Source: Burkholderiales bacterium
GTDB taxonomy: Bacteria; Pseudomonadota; Gammaproteobacteria; Burkholderiales; Burkholderiaceae_E
Reading direction: 5' to 3'
Assembly (NCBI GenBank): GCA_020248665.1
Contig: JADCHE010000055.1
Coordinates: forward strand, 1-41,345
DNA length: 41,345 nt
The notes beneath the pieces are model-generated. The model did no database searches. It was given only the letters and a program-made list of their open reading frames with translations, and was not told the DNA's origin. Position 1 is the first letter of the stretch; every line of letters starts with the position of its first letter. The position numbers and the translations under genes were made by a program. Of the stretch, positions 1 to 8,039 are shown one piece after another.

Positions 1-1382
1 CGGCGGCTCTGCACCGGCTCGACAAGCACCGCGGCGAGCTCGTGCGCATGCTCCCGCAGCCAGCCCATCGACTCGGGCGTGCCGTAGTCGAGAACGACCA
101 CATTCTCCGAGGTGTTGGGCAGGATGCCGGGCGCGGCGGGAATCGACTTCAGCGTCCGCGTGCCGCGGACGATCACTTCGTCGAAGATGCCGTGGTAGGA
201 ACCCGAGAAGATCACCATCCGGCTGCGCCCGGTCACCGTGCGCGCGATGCGCACGCAGCCCATCACCGCTTCCGAACCGGTGTTGCACATCGCGGCCCGG
301 TCGAAGCCCGTGAGCTCGCACACCCGTCGCGCGACTTCGCCCGCCAGCGGGTGCTGGGGGCCGATCTCGTAGCCGGCCTCCAGTTGCGCGCGCACCGCCT
401 CGTCGACGAACGCGGGCCGCCATCCGAACAGGTTCATGCCGAAGCCGTTCAGGGCGTCGACGTACTCGTTGCCGTCGATGTCCCAGACCCGTGCGCCCGC
501 GGAGCGCTCGATCACCAGCTGGTACACGATCTCCTTGAGGAGCGGCCTGAAGCCGTTGACCACGCGGGGATCGGCGAGGTGCGGCCGATGCGTCGCGGTG
601 TACGCCTTCGAGCGGGGCGTGCGCGCCGTGTACCGCCGGACGAAAGCGTCGAGCCGTGCCCGCTGCGGCGGGCTCAGCGCGTCCGTCGAGCGGGTGTGGA
701 TGCGCGCGATCGCGCCGAACGCCTTCTTGACGTCGTAGCGGCCGGGCGCGGCGTCCTCGTCGTCGGCACTGCCGACGGCGGGCGGGGTCGGGTCCTGCGC
801 ACCCGCTGCCTCGATGGACACATGCGCCGCGGCGCTCCGGGTCGTCGCCTCGTGCTCGGGCGCCCTGGCCGCCGCATGCGCGGTCGCGCCACCTTGGAGC
901 AGCTCGAGCTGCCTTCGCATCAGCTCGAGCTGCTGCGCCACGAGCCGCTGCAGTCCGGACGAATCGATGGGCCCGGTCGCGGTCGCAGAGCGGGGTACGC
1001 TCGCCGCTGCGCCAGGCATCGGCGCGATCGGCACGGATGGCGGCCGAGCAGGAGCGGGGTTGGCGCTGCCGGTCCGCGCGACCGGTGCCGCCCGGGTCGC
1101 CTCCGGGGGCATCGCCGCGTCGAGGTGCTGCGCGAGCGCATCGAGCGAACGATGCCGCTCCATGATCTCGCGGAACGTGACCGCCACGCCGAAGGTGCCG
1201 CGCATCTGCAGCGCGGCCTGGGTCAGGAGCAGGGAGTCGAGCCCGAGCTCGACGAACGGAGTGCGGGGATCCGCGGCCGCGAAGTCGATGCCTGAGACGT
1301 CCTCGAGCAGTCCGCGAAGGCGGGCCACGAGGGCGCCGCGTCGGTCGGGTATCGGAGCGCTCGTACGTGAGTCGTCGTTCAT
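1..1382 (-). CDS. Carrier-protein/class III aminotransferase fusion (NRPS/PKS-like), C-terminus outside the window
   Basis: The frame is open from an ATG at 1382 to the left edge (460 codons seen). Residues 15-90 form a phosphopantetheine carrier domain with the attachment motif GLDSLLL (Ser50). An Ala/Pro-rich linker follows, with a Gln/Leu-rich helix near 144-164 of the kind found before aminotransferase modules in mixed PKS/NRPS enzymes. From about residue 275 the protein resembles the glutamate-1-semialdehyde-type class III PLP aminotransferases: WDIDGNEYVD, NTGSEAVMGCVRIART (PLP phosphate contact), FSGSYHG, and EPVQ at the edge. The PLP lysine would lie outside the window. In known relatives such a module puts an amino group on a carrier-bound beta-keto acyl chain. 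It is divergent from the polysaccharide operon, so it may belong to it or to a separate metabolite cluster. Later domains cannot be seen. Confidence 0.88.
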   Translation of the reverse strand, partial: MNDDSRTSAPIPDRRGALVARLRGLLEDVSGIDFAAADPRTPFVELGLDSLLLTQAALQMRGTFGVAVTFREIMERHRSLDALAQHLDAAMPPEATRAAPVARTGSANPAPARPPSVPIAPMPGAAASVPRSATATGPIDSSGLQRLVAQQLELMRRQLELLQGGATAHAAARAPEHEATTRSAAAHVSIEAAGAQDPTPPAVGSADDEDAAPGRYDVKKAFGAIARIHTRSTDALSPPQRARLDAFVRRYTARTPRSKAYTATHRPHLADPRVVNGFRPLLKEIVYQLVIERSAGARVWDIDGNEYVDALNGFGMNLFGWRPAFVDEAVRAQLEAGYEIGPQHPLAGEVARRVCELTGFDRAAMCNTGSEAVMGCVRIARTVTGRSRMVIFSGSYHGIFDEVIVRGTRTLKSIPAAPGILPNTSENVVVLDYGTPESMGWLREHAHELAAVLVEPVQSR

Positions 1383-1681
1383 TGCAGGAGCCACCGCGCG
1401 GAGAAGGAATGACTACGGTCCGTCCAACGTGCAAGGGGTCGCGAGCGCTGCGATGTGCTTCGCGAAATCACTATCGATCCGGATCGGACACGCATGCGAT
1501 GAATTAGTGCGCAGGCGGTCGACATCGATCGACCCCTAGGCACTCGGCGAGTTGACTCGTTACGGGAACCTCGGGTCGGCGGAACGAACACACACTCTCG
1601 TCGGCGTCGACGGTGGATGATGCGGTCCGACACAGCGACCTGTATCCGCGCGGCGCGGTCGCGGAGCGGACCCTTCACGCG
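1383..1681. other. Divergent intergenic region
   Basis: About 300 bases separate the divergent carrier-aminotransferase gene and the first gene of the plus-strand block, so promoters for both should lie here. The stretch has more A/T than its surroundings. It holds a perfect 12-base palindrome at 1475-1486 (CGATCCGGATCG). A TTGACT at 1552-1557 lacks a convincing -10 partner. No RNA gene or conserved ORF was recognised. Confidence 0.5.
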
Positions 1682-2554
1682 ATGAGCACACGCATGTCCA
1701 ACGAGGCGGCAACGACTTCCTGCGCGGCCGCATCCGACGCGCAGCACGCGGTCCTGTCGCGGCCGCGCTGGTCGGACCGGATGGCGGCACTGCCGGGAGT
1801 ACGTGCCGTGGTGGCGGCGGTGCACGAGCGACGCTTCGTGAGGAACCGCGACAGGAACCTCTTTCGCGGCGTGTTCGACACGCGCGAGTCGGCCCAGGCG
1901 TCGTCGCCCTCGAGCCGACCGGTCGGCTACGACAACGCCGAGTCAGCGGCGCTGTATCTCGGTCGCACGGAGCCGGACGCGTACGACTACCCCGCGATGC
2001 TCTGGCTCGCGCGCCGCGTGGCCGAGGGCGCGCGCACGGTGTTCGACGTCGGCGGCCATTTCGGCATGAAGTACTACGCCTTCGAGCCGCGCATCGCCAT
2101 GCCCGCCGACCTGAGGTGGACGGTCTGCGACGTGCCTGCGGTCGTGCAGCGCGGACGGGCGATCGCCGCCCGCAGGGACACCGCGGGGCGCCTGGCCTTC
2201 ACCGACGACCACGCTGCGCTCGACGGCCAGGACGTGCTGTTCGCTTCCGGCGTGCTGCAGTACCTGCCGATGACGCTGCCCGACTGGCTCGCCGGTCTGC
2301 GACGACCGCCGTGCCACCTGATCCTCAACACCACGCCACTGCACCCGAGCCGGTCGTTCTTCACCCTCAACAGCATCGGCACCGCGTTCTGCCCCTATCG
2401 CGTGCAGCACGAGTCCGCGCTGTTCGGTGCGCTCGAGTCGATGGGCTACCGGCGTGCGGACCGCTGGGTCAATCCCGGGAAGGCCATGCACATCCCGACC
2501 CACCCCGAGCACAGCCTGGACGACTACGTCGGGGCCTGCCTCGTGCGCGGCTGA
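1682..2554 (+). CDS. TIGR04325-type (LIC12133 family) methyltransferase
   Basis: A predicted class I SAM-dependent methyltransferase of the family named TIGR04325, which occurs in surface-polysaccharide clusters. An N-terminal segment with FRGVFDTRESA is followed by a GYDN motif, then a Rossmann-type SAM loop TVFDVGGHFGMKYYAF and ASGVLQYLP, the position where a catalytic or SAM-contacting acidic strand usually ends. The C-terminal half (LILNTTPLHP, FFTLNSIG, CPYRVQH) is typical of the family. I chose the ATG at 1682; an in-frame GTG at 1613 would add 23 residues without family character, and an ATG at 1694 is also possible. GGAG at 1663-1666 is rather distant from 1682. It is the first gene of the plus-strand block, 25 bases before the next. 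The substrate, presumably a sugar in the repeat unit, is unknown. Confidence 0.82.
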   Translation: MSTRMSNEAATTSCAAASDAQHAVLSRPRWSDRMAALPGVRAVVAAVHERRFVRNRDRNLFRGVFDTRESAQASSPSSRPVGYDNAESAALYLGRTEPDAYDYPAMLWLARRVAEGARTVFDVGGHFGMKYYAFEPRIAMPADLRWTVCDVPAVVQRGRAIAARRDTAGRLAFTDDHAALDGQDVLFASGVLQYLPMTLPDWLAGLRRPPCHLILNTTPLHPSRSFFTLNSIGTAFCPYRVQHESALFGALESMGYRRADRWVNPGKAMHIPTHPEHSLDDYVGACLVRG

Positions 2555-2579
2555 ATGCCGCGACGCACCGGACGGGCCG

Positions 2580-3362
2580 ATGCGCACCACGTTGATCTGC
2601 CACCACGACTCGCCTCTCGACCGCCTCGTGCTCGCGGGTTGGCTCGCGTCGTTCTCGACGCTCGCCGGCATCGTCGTGATCGAGGAGATGGGCGGCCGCC
2701 GTCGCACCCGCATCGTGCGCGAGTGGGAGCGCTCCGGGCTGCTCGGGCTCGCCGACGTGCTCGCGTTCCGCGTGTTCTACCGTGCCGCACTCGCCGCAGG
2801 CGACGCGCGGTGGACGGACGAGACCGTCGAGCGCCTGGCCGCCCGCTACCCGGTGCCGCCTGACGTGCCGGTGCTCGTGGCGAGCAGCCCGAACGCACCG
2901 GAGGTCTTCGAGTTCCTGCGGGCCCGCGAGGCCGACGTGTGCATCGCCCGCTGCAAGACGCTGCTCAAGCGCGACGTCTATTCATGTGCGCGCACCGGCA
3001 CGTTCGTGATGCACCCGGGGATCTGCCCCGAGTACCGGAACGCGCACGGCTGTTTCTGGGCGCTGGCCAACGCGGATCCCGGTCGGGTCGGCATGACGCT
3101 GCTCAAGATCGACGACGGCATCGACACGGGACCGGTCTACGGCTGGTTCACCTATCCGTTCGACGCCCGGCGCGAGTCGCACATCGTGATCCAGGCCCGC
3201 GTCGTCCTCGACAACCTCGATGCGATCGCCGAGCGGCTCGGCGAGATCCACGAAGGCAGGGCGGGTCCGCTGGATGTCTCGGGTCGACGCAGCGCGGTCT
3301 GGGGACAGCCGCGGATGACCCGCTGGATCGGCATCCGCGCGCGGGCGGCGAGGGCCTCGTGA
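2580..3362 (+). CDS. Formyltransferase-fold protein (methionyl-tRNA/sugar formyltransferase-like), catalytic Asn replaced
   Basis: A 260-residue protein with the formyltransferase signature around residues 141-187: FVMHPGICPEYRNAHG, then VGMTLLKIDDGIDTGPVY. In the Fmt family the catalytic triad is Asn-x-His plus a downstream Asp. Here His145 and Asp178 are present, but the Asn position (two before the His) is Val143. The protein may transfer a different group, act by a variant mechanism, or be inactive. The start at 2580 (ATG) is 25 bases after the previous stop; in-frame sequence upstream lies inside the preceding gene. Its last four bases overlap the next gene's GTG start, implying translational coupling with the deacetylase. 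In polysaccharide loci such proteins usually formylate amino sugars; a role on an amino sugar here is inference. Confidence 0.78.
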   Translation: MRTTLICHHDSPLDRLVLAGWLASFSTLAGIVVIEEMGGRRRTRIVREWERSGLLGLADVLAFRVFYRAALAAGDARWTDETVERLAARYPVPPDVPVLVASSPNAPEVFEFLRAREADVCIARCKTLLKRDVYSCARTGTFVMHPGICPEYRNAHGCFWALANADPGRVGMTLLKIDDGIDTGPVYGWFTYPFDARRESHIVIQARVVLDNLDAIAERLGEIHEGRAGPLDVSGRRSAVWGQPRMTRWIGIRARAARAS

Positions 3363-4168
3363 CCCAGCTCCACGCGCTGATGTATCACGACGTCTTCGCC
3401 GACGCCGATCCCGCGTCGAGCGGGTTCGAGGGCGCGGATGCCGACCTGTACAAGCTCTCGGTCGCGGATTTCGACGCCCACCTCTGGGCGCTCGGCGCGG
3501 CGCTCGGGCGCCCTCCGTCGCTCGCCGGCGAGGCGTCGGGCGACGCGCACGGTTGGGCACTCACCTTCGACGACGGGGGCTGCAGCGCCGCGACCCTGAT
3601 CGCTCCCCGCCTGTCCGCCCTGGGTTGGCGAGGACATTTCTTCGTGACCGCGGGCCGGGTAGGCACGCAAGGTTTCGTATCGCCCGGGCAACTTCGCGAG
3701 CTGACTGACGCGGGCCATCGCGTGGGTTCGCACTCGGACAGTCATCCCCTGCGCATGGCCGCGCTGTCCCGCGACCGGCTGCTCGAGGAGTGGCGCAGCA
3801 GCGTGCGACGACTGTCGGACTGGATCGGCGCGCCCGTCGACAGCGCGTCGGTGCCGGGCGGCTGGTACGCACCCGTGGTGGCCGAAGCGGCGGCGGAGTG
3901 CGGCATCCGCCATCTGTTCACATCGGAGCCGACGTCGCGTCCATGGACGGTCGGGCAGACGACGGTCTACGGACGGTATTCGGTGCAGCGGTGGACGCCG
4001 GCCGCGACCGCCTCGGCGCTCGCGGGGACCGGCAAGGGGGCGCGGCGAAGGCAGGCGGCCTTGTGGGCCGCGAAGAAGCTCGCGAAGCGTGTCGCCGGGC
4101 AGGGGTACGTCGACCTTCGCGCGCGCGTCACGGGCCTGCTCGCCGGCCGCCGTCGTGGCCAGGACTGA
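3359..4168 (+). CDS. Polysaccharide deacetylase (NodB-like, CE4-type)
   Basis: A 269-residue protein with NodB homology. Motif 1 is TFDDGG (Asp71, Asp72), the metal motif 2 is GSHSDSH (His125 and His129), and a motif-3-like SVPGGWY lies near residue 162. A YHD motif near residue 10 is common in the YadE/PgaB-like branch. Family members remove N- or O-acetyl groups from polysaccharide or its lipid-linked precursors. No clear signal peptide is visible, so it may act in the cytoplasm or be exported by a route I cannot see. The GTG start overlaps the preceding stop (GTGA), placing it in an operon with the formyltransferase-fold gene. The Lys/Arg-rich C-terminus could associate with membrane or polymer (speculative). 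Confidence 0.85.
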   Translation: MTQLHALMYHDVFADADPASSGFEGADADLYKLSVADFDAHLWALGAALGRPPSLAGEASGDAHGWALTFDDGGCSAATLIAPRLSALGWRGHFFVTAGRVGTQGFVSPGQLRELTDAGHRVGSHSDSHPLRMAALSRDRLLEEWRSSVRRLSDWIGAPVDSASVPGGWYAPVVAEAAAECGIRHLFTSEPTSRPWTVGQTTVYGRYSVQRWTPAATASALAGTGKGARRRQAALWAAKKLAKRVAGQGYVDLRARVTGLLAGRRRGQD

Positions 4169-4397
4169 AAGGGGCCCGCCGGGGCGGGACAGCCGTCGCA
4201 CGGACCGTCCTGGGTGCAGCGTCCGGTCCCGCGTGGCTCGGTCAGGCTCGGCCAGCCCGTCCGGGTGAACCGACGACCGGTCGCGGGTGAGGGGTGGCGC
4301 CCCGCGTGACGCGTGGCACGACGTGCGAGGTCAGTCTGCGCGATCATCCGGGGTAGAAGCCCAAGGGCTGTCCGTCCAACACGAGGATCAAGCGTCG
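4169..4397 (+). other. Intergenic region before xrtA
   Basis: 229 bases with no recognisable gene. Short GC-rich inverted repeats occur (GGACCG / CGGTCC about 17 bases apart near 4201-4230; GGGG...CCCC near 4291-4303), but none has a T-tract. GAGG at 4383-4386 is a suitable ribosome binding site for the xrtA ATG at 4398. A separate xrtA promoter is possible; no clear -35/-10 pair is seen. Confidence 0.4.
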
Positions 4398-5966
4398 ATG
4401 CGTTCCGATTCGACTCCGGCCGTCCAGGTGGGCGCGATCGACCCGCCGACCCGCGGGGGCGCGGCGCTCGGCGCCCGCTGGTGGATCGCGCTCGGCGCGA
4501 TGGCGACGGGGCTGGCACTGATGGTCGTCGCATTCGCGCCGACCTGGCAGGCGCTGGCGGCCGTCTGGTCGTCCTCGGAGTCCTACGCGCACGGCTACGC
4601 GATCGCCCCGATCGTCGCATGGCTGTTCTGGCGCGAGCGCGATGCGCTGCTCGCGCAGGCGCCCGGGATCGGGCTGGCTGGGATCGCGACGGTCGCCGCC
4701 GGACTGTCGGCCTGGTGGCTCGGTGCGCTCGGATCGATGGCGATCGTGCAGTTCGCCGGCCTGGTGGTCGCGACGGCGGGCGTCGTCATGGCGTCGATCG
4801 GCGACAGGCTGTCCTGGCGATTCGCGTTCCCCATCGCGTTCCTCGTCTTCATGATCCCGTTGGGCGAAGGGCTCGTGCCGACGCTGGTCGACTGGACCGC
4901 CGACGCCACGGTCGCCGCACTGCGCGCGACCGGCTTCCCGGTCTACCGCGAGGGCCGCTTCTTCACGCTGCCGACCGGGCGCTGGGAGGTCGAGGCCGGC
5001 TGCTCGGGACTGCGTTACCTCATCGCCGCGGTCGTGCTCGCAGTCCTGTTCGCCTACCTCTACATGCGCTCGCTGCCGCGCCGGGTCGCGTTCGTCGGCT
5101 TCGCGATCGTGCTCTCGCTGATCGCCAACTGGGTGCGGGCGTACCTGATCGTGCTGATCGGCCACTTCTCCGAGATGCGCTACGGCACCGGCGAGGATCA
5201 TCTCTGGTACGGCTGGGCGTTCTTCGGACTCGTGATGGCGGTGGTGTTCTGGATCGGCAACCGCTGGTCGGACCTGCCCCACGAAGGTGGAGCGCGCGGC
5301 GCGCCGGCTAAGGCTGCCGTCGTCGTGCCGGCGTCGATCGGGCGCCAGGCGATCGCGCGGCTCGCGACGCTGGCCGCGCTCGCGGCGGGCATCGCGGTCG
5401 CCCTGGGCGCATCGGACGGGTTGGCCCGGGTGCAGCCGCGAGGCGACGCGGCGGAGGTAGCGGGCCGGGCGCTCGGTGCGCGCTCGCCGGTGCCGATGAC
5501 TGTCGGTACCCGATTCGAGGGCGCCCGGTACCTCGAGCACGGTCGCCTCGGATCGCATCCGGGGGTCGAGTATCTGGTCGGTTACTATGCGGCGCAGGTG
5601 CCCGGCAGCGAGCTCGTGACGGTGACGAACGAGCCTGTCGACGACACGTCGGGACGCTGGCGGCTCGAGTCGGAGAACCGCCTCCAGGCCGGGCCGGGGC
5701 TGGTCGTCAACGAGGTCATCGCACGCGAAGGCGACGTGCGCTGGCTCGTCTGGCACTGGTATACCGCCGACGGCGAGCACTTCGCGTCGCCGTCGCGCGT
5801 GAAGCTCGCGACGCTCCGTTCGCTGCTGCGTCGCGGCTCGGACGACGCCGCGGTCACTGTGCTGTCGGTGCGCCTCGGCACCGCTGATGTCGCCCCGGGG
5901 CGGGTCCAGCTCGGGACGGCGGCGCAGGAGGCTCGCCGGTTCTCGGAAGCGATGACTCGGCGCTGA
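4398..5966 (+). CDS. xrtA: Exosortase A (XrtA/EpsH) with C-terminal EpsI domain
   Basis: An inner-membrane cysteine transpeptidase/protease that, in known systems, recognises PEP-CTERM tails during polysaccharide-linked export. The N-terminal ~300 residues are a multi-pass membrane domain with the exosortase active-site residues: Cys202 in EAGCSGLRYLI, Arg247 in NWVRAYLIVLIG and His268 in GEDHLWYGW. From about residue 335 a periplasmic EpsI-like domain follows (VEYLVGYYAAQVPGSE, VWHWYTADG), a fusion often seen in XrtA. Start: ATG 4398, with GAGG about 11 bases upstream; an earlier in-frame codon at 4287 would add an untypical Arg-rich segment. The minus-strand operon of this window carries the regulators and accessory genes usually found with XrtA, which supports the subfamily call. 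No target protein with a PEP-CTERM tail is encoded in the window. Confidence 0.93.
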   Translation: MRSDSTPAVQVGAIDPPTRGGAALGARWWIALGAMATGLALMVVAFAPTWQALAAVWSSSESYAHGYAIAPIVAWLFWRERDALLAQAPGIGLAGIATVAAGLSAWWLGALGSMAIVQFAGLVVATAGVVMASIGDRLSWRFAFPIAFLVFMIPLGEGLVPTLVDWTADATVAALRATGFPVYREGRFFTLPTGRWEVEAGCSGLRYLIAAVVLAVLFAYLYMRSLPRRVAFVGFAIVLSLIANWVRAYLIVLIGHFSEMRYGTGEDHLWYGWAFFGLVMAVVFWIGNRWSDLPHEGGARGAPAKAAVVVPASIGRQAIARLATLAALAAGIAVALGASDGLARVQPRGDAAEVAGRALGARSPVPMTVGTRFEGARYLEHGRLGSHPGVEYLVGYYAAQVPGSELVTVTNEPVDDTSGRWRLESENRLQAGPGLVVNEVIAREGDVRWLVWHWYTADGEHFASPSRVKLATLRSLLRRGSDDAAVTVLSVRLGTADVAPGRVQLGTAAQEARRFSEAMTRR

Positions 5967-6014
5967 CGCGCCGCGATGCAGGCTCAGGGCGCGCGTTGGC
6001 CCGGGAAGGACGAG

Positions 6015-7793
6015 ATGACAGGGATCGGAAGTCGGATTCTCGCCCGCGCGCGCGCGGCGGCGGGCGCGGCGGTGCTGATCGGCGCGGTCGCGCCGGGTTC
6101 GGCGCTCGCGCAGAACGCGCCGCTGCATCCGGAGGTGCGTGCGGAAGGCACTGTCGCGGTGACGCTGCGCTGCGCGGCGGGGGCCCGCGACACCGAGACC
6201 GTGGCGTTCGGCGTCCCGTTCCCGCGCGGCTGGCTCACCGGCCCCGAGCGGGTGCGCGTCGAGACCGCGCAGGGCGAGGAGGTCGCCGCGGATGCGTCGC
6301 CGCTCGCGCGATGGATGCACCCGAGCAAGCCGGAGCTGGACGGACGGTCGTTGCGCGCTGTGCTGCTCGTGTTCCGCCACGCGTGCTCGACGGCGCGCGA
6401 GGCCACCTACCGGGTCCGGTGGGGTACGGGCCGCTCCCGTGCGGCGAACCTCGGCATCGAGCCGTCGAACGTGGCGACCCTGTGGGGGCCGCAGGCCGCG
6501 CCGCTGCCCGGCGAGCACCCGGCCACCGACAACTACGCCGTCGACAAGCGCGCGCCGCCGGTCACCGAGCCGCGCGTCTGGGCGTCGCTGCCTGCCGACT
6601 GGCTGATGAGGGCCGGCATCCGCGCGCCGATGGCGCCGTTCGCGAATCCGGCCACCATCGAGTTCATGCTCGGCTACGCGAAGACGTACGTGAACGACGT
6701 CGCGAGCGACGTGCGCGCCTTCGAGCAGGACGACGGCAAGGGCCTGATCGACTGGAACGTCGAGGTCGAGGGCTGGCTGTACGATCGGCCGTTCAACCTG
6801 TGGTCGGTGTACTTCGCGACCGGCGACGCCAAGTGGCTGCGCCATGCACACCGTGCGAGCCAGTACTACTCGTCATGGATCGCGCGCAACGACGCGAACC
6901 GTCCCTACAAGCGCGGCGGGTTCCTGAAGAAGCAACCGACCTGGGACGACGACCCCGGCGACGTCAAGTACTCGCACAATGGGGGCCTGTTCGCCGCATA
7001 CCTGCTGACGGGCGACGGGCGGCTGCTCGATCCGATCCACGCGATCGGGGACTTCGTGCACACCTACTTCCCGACGCGCCTGCCTCCGTGGTCTCGCACC
7101 CGGGGCATCTGGACCGAGCGGCACCTCGCGACGACCCTCGCCGGCATGCTCTACGCGTACGAGGCGACCGGCGAGGCGAAGTACCGCGACAGGCTGCTCG
7201 CGGCGATCGAGGGGATGAAGAAGGACGTGCGCGAGCCGCCCTCCGGCTATCCGAGCGCAGCGCAGATGCGCGGCGTGCTGTTCCACCGGTCGGAGGTGCA
7301 CGAAGGCGGGTCGACCCCCGACCTCTACATGGCGCCGTGGATGGCGGCACTGCTCGGCGAGGTGCTGTGGCGCTATCACCTGATCAGCGACGACCGGCGC
7401 GCGCTGGAACTGATCGCAGACCACGCGAGCTTCGTCGCCGAGCGGGGCCTGTACATGAAGCCCGAGGATCCCCACCTCGGTCGTTATCTCGCGCCGTGGT
7501 ACGGCGTCGGGATGAAGCAGGGCTACACCGACAACGGCATCTACGACGACGTCGAGCACGCGGTCGACGTGCTGGGCCTGCTCGCGCGCGGCGCGTGGGC
7601 GACGCGCGCGCTCGGCGGCTCGAGCGCGTCGATCGACGACAAGATCCCAAGGCTGCGCGAGACGGCCATGATGAGCTTCGACGGCTGGCGGCGTGGCGGC
7701 GGCGGCATGCCGCGCTATCGGCTGTCTCCGACCCGCAAGTTCGGCTGGTGGTTCGGGAGCACCTACGACATGGGCTGGTTCGGAGCGCTCTAG
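6015..7793 (+). CDS. Secreted protein of unknown function, probable beta-domain plus helical toroid (copy 1 of tandem pair)
   Basis: A 592-residue protein starting at ATG 6015 with a good ribosome binding site (GGAAGGA just upstream; an ATG at 5976 lacks one). A Sec signal peptide runs to about residue 33, with a likely signal peptidase I site after SALA. Residues ~40-150 hold FGVPFPRGWLT and a following WxxxxxxxLDGRS-like stretch, reminiscent of the N-terminal RIFT-type domain of PcRGLX/YetA-like proteins. The rest is rich in helical repeats with aromatic/acidic motifs (GWLYDRPFNLWSVYFATGD, HNGGLFAAYLLTGD, YAYEATGEAKYRDRL, EVHEGGSTPDLYMAPW), like (alpha/alpha)6-toroid glycosidases and lyases. 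A polysaccharide-binding, cleaving or modifying role is inference; no catalytic residue is assigned. It is paralogous to the next gene. Confidence 0.7.
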   Translation: MTGIGSRILARARAAAGAAVLIGAVAPGSALAQNAPLHPEVRAEGTVAVTLRCAAGARDTETVAFGVPFPRGWLTGPERVRVETAQGEEVAADASPLARWMHPSKPELDGRSLRAVLLVFRHACSTAREATYRVRWGTGRSRAANLGIEPSNVATLWGPQAAPLPGEHPATDNYAVDKRAPPVTEPRVWASLPADWLMRAGIRAPMAPFANPATIEFMLGYAKTYVNDVASDVRAFEQDDGKGLIDWNVEVEGWLYDRPFNLWSVYFATGDAKWLRHAHRASQYYSSWIARNDANRPYKRGGFLKKQPTWDDDPGDVKYSHNGGLFAAYLLTGDGRLLDPIHAIGDFVHTYFPTRLPPWSRTRGIWTERHLATTLAGMLYAYEATGEAKYRDRLLAAIEGMKKDVREPPSGYPSAAQMRGVLFHRSEVHEGGSTPDLYMAPWMAALLGEVLWRYHLISDDRRALELIADHASFVAERGLYMKPEDPHLGRYLAPWYGVGMKQGYTDNGIYDDVEHAVDVLGLLARGAWATRALGGSSASIDDKIPRLRETAMMSFDGWRRGGGGMPRYRLSPTRKFGWWFGSTYDMGWFGAL

Positions 7794-7905
7794 CTTCGGG
7801 TCGCGAGCGGTCGACGGCGGAAAGGGGTCGCGGCGGACCGCTCATCCGGTTCGCCGGCGATTCGGACAGGTCTGTGGCACAAATCGACGCGAACGTCGGC
7901 TATCG

Positions 7906-7921
7906 TGTGACTTCGTTCACA
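7906..7921. promoter_or_regulatory. CRP/FNR-family-like operator, perfect TGTGA-N6-TCACA
   Basis: Within the 246-base gap (7794-8039) between the tandem paralogs lies TGTGACTTCGTTCACA, an exact match to the 5-6-5 half-site arrangement recognised by CRP-type regulators. It is centred about 126 bases before the ATG at 8040. A second short symmetric element, TGTGGCACA, sits at 7873-7881. No convincing -35/-10 pair was found next to it. The match is seen in the sequence; binding and the regulator are inferred. The rest of the gap holds no gene I can support. Confidence 0.5.
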
Positions 7922-8039
7922 GCACAGCCGGCCCGCTTCCGCGCTTCCCCCGCCCGCCGCGCTGCGTCGGGCCGGAGCAGCCGTCGCACGCCGCCACACG
8001 GCCGTGCGATCCATCGGAATGCCCGCGTGGAGTTCCCCG

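Noticed and set aside
1613-1681. GTG at 1613 as the start of the first plus-strand methyltransferase
   Set aside because: The extra 23 residues show no family similarity; the ATG at 1682 is preferred, though upstream purines are weak for both.
4172-4190. GC-rich inverted repeat after the deacetylase gene as a terminator
   Set aside because: The stem is only about five pairs with a very small loop and there is no T-tract.
4314-4326. TGGCACG before xrtA as a sigma-54 -24 element
   Set aside because: The next GC is 8 bases after the GG instead of 10 and there is no TTGC, so the spacing does not fit.
4344-6851. Very long open frame (835 codons) opposite xrtA and the first paralog
   Set aside because: Its translation is Arg/His/Pro-rich with no recognisable domain; it mirrors third-position GC in the real genes on the plus strand.
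7873-7889. TGGCACAA before the second paralog as a sigma-54 site
   Set aside because: GG to GC spacing is 11 and the -12 half reads GACGC; the symmetric TGTGGCACA core is better seen as a minor palindrome.
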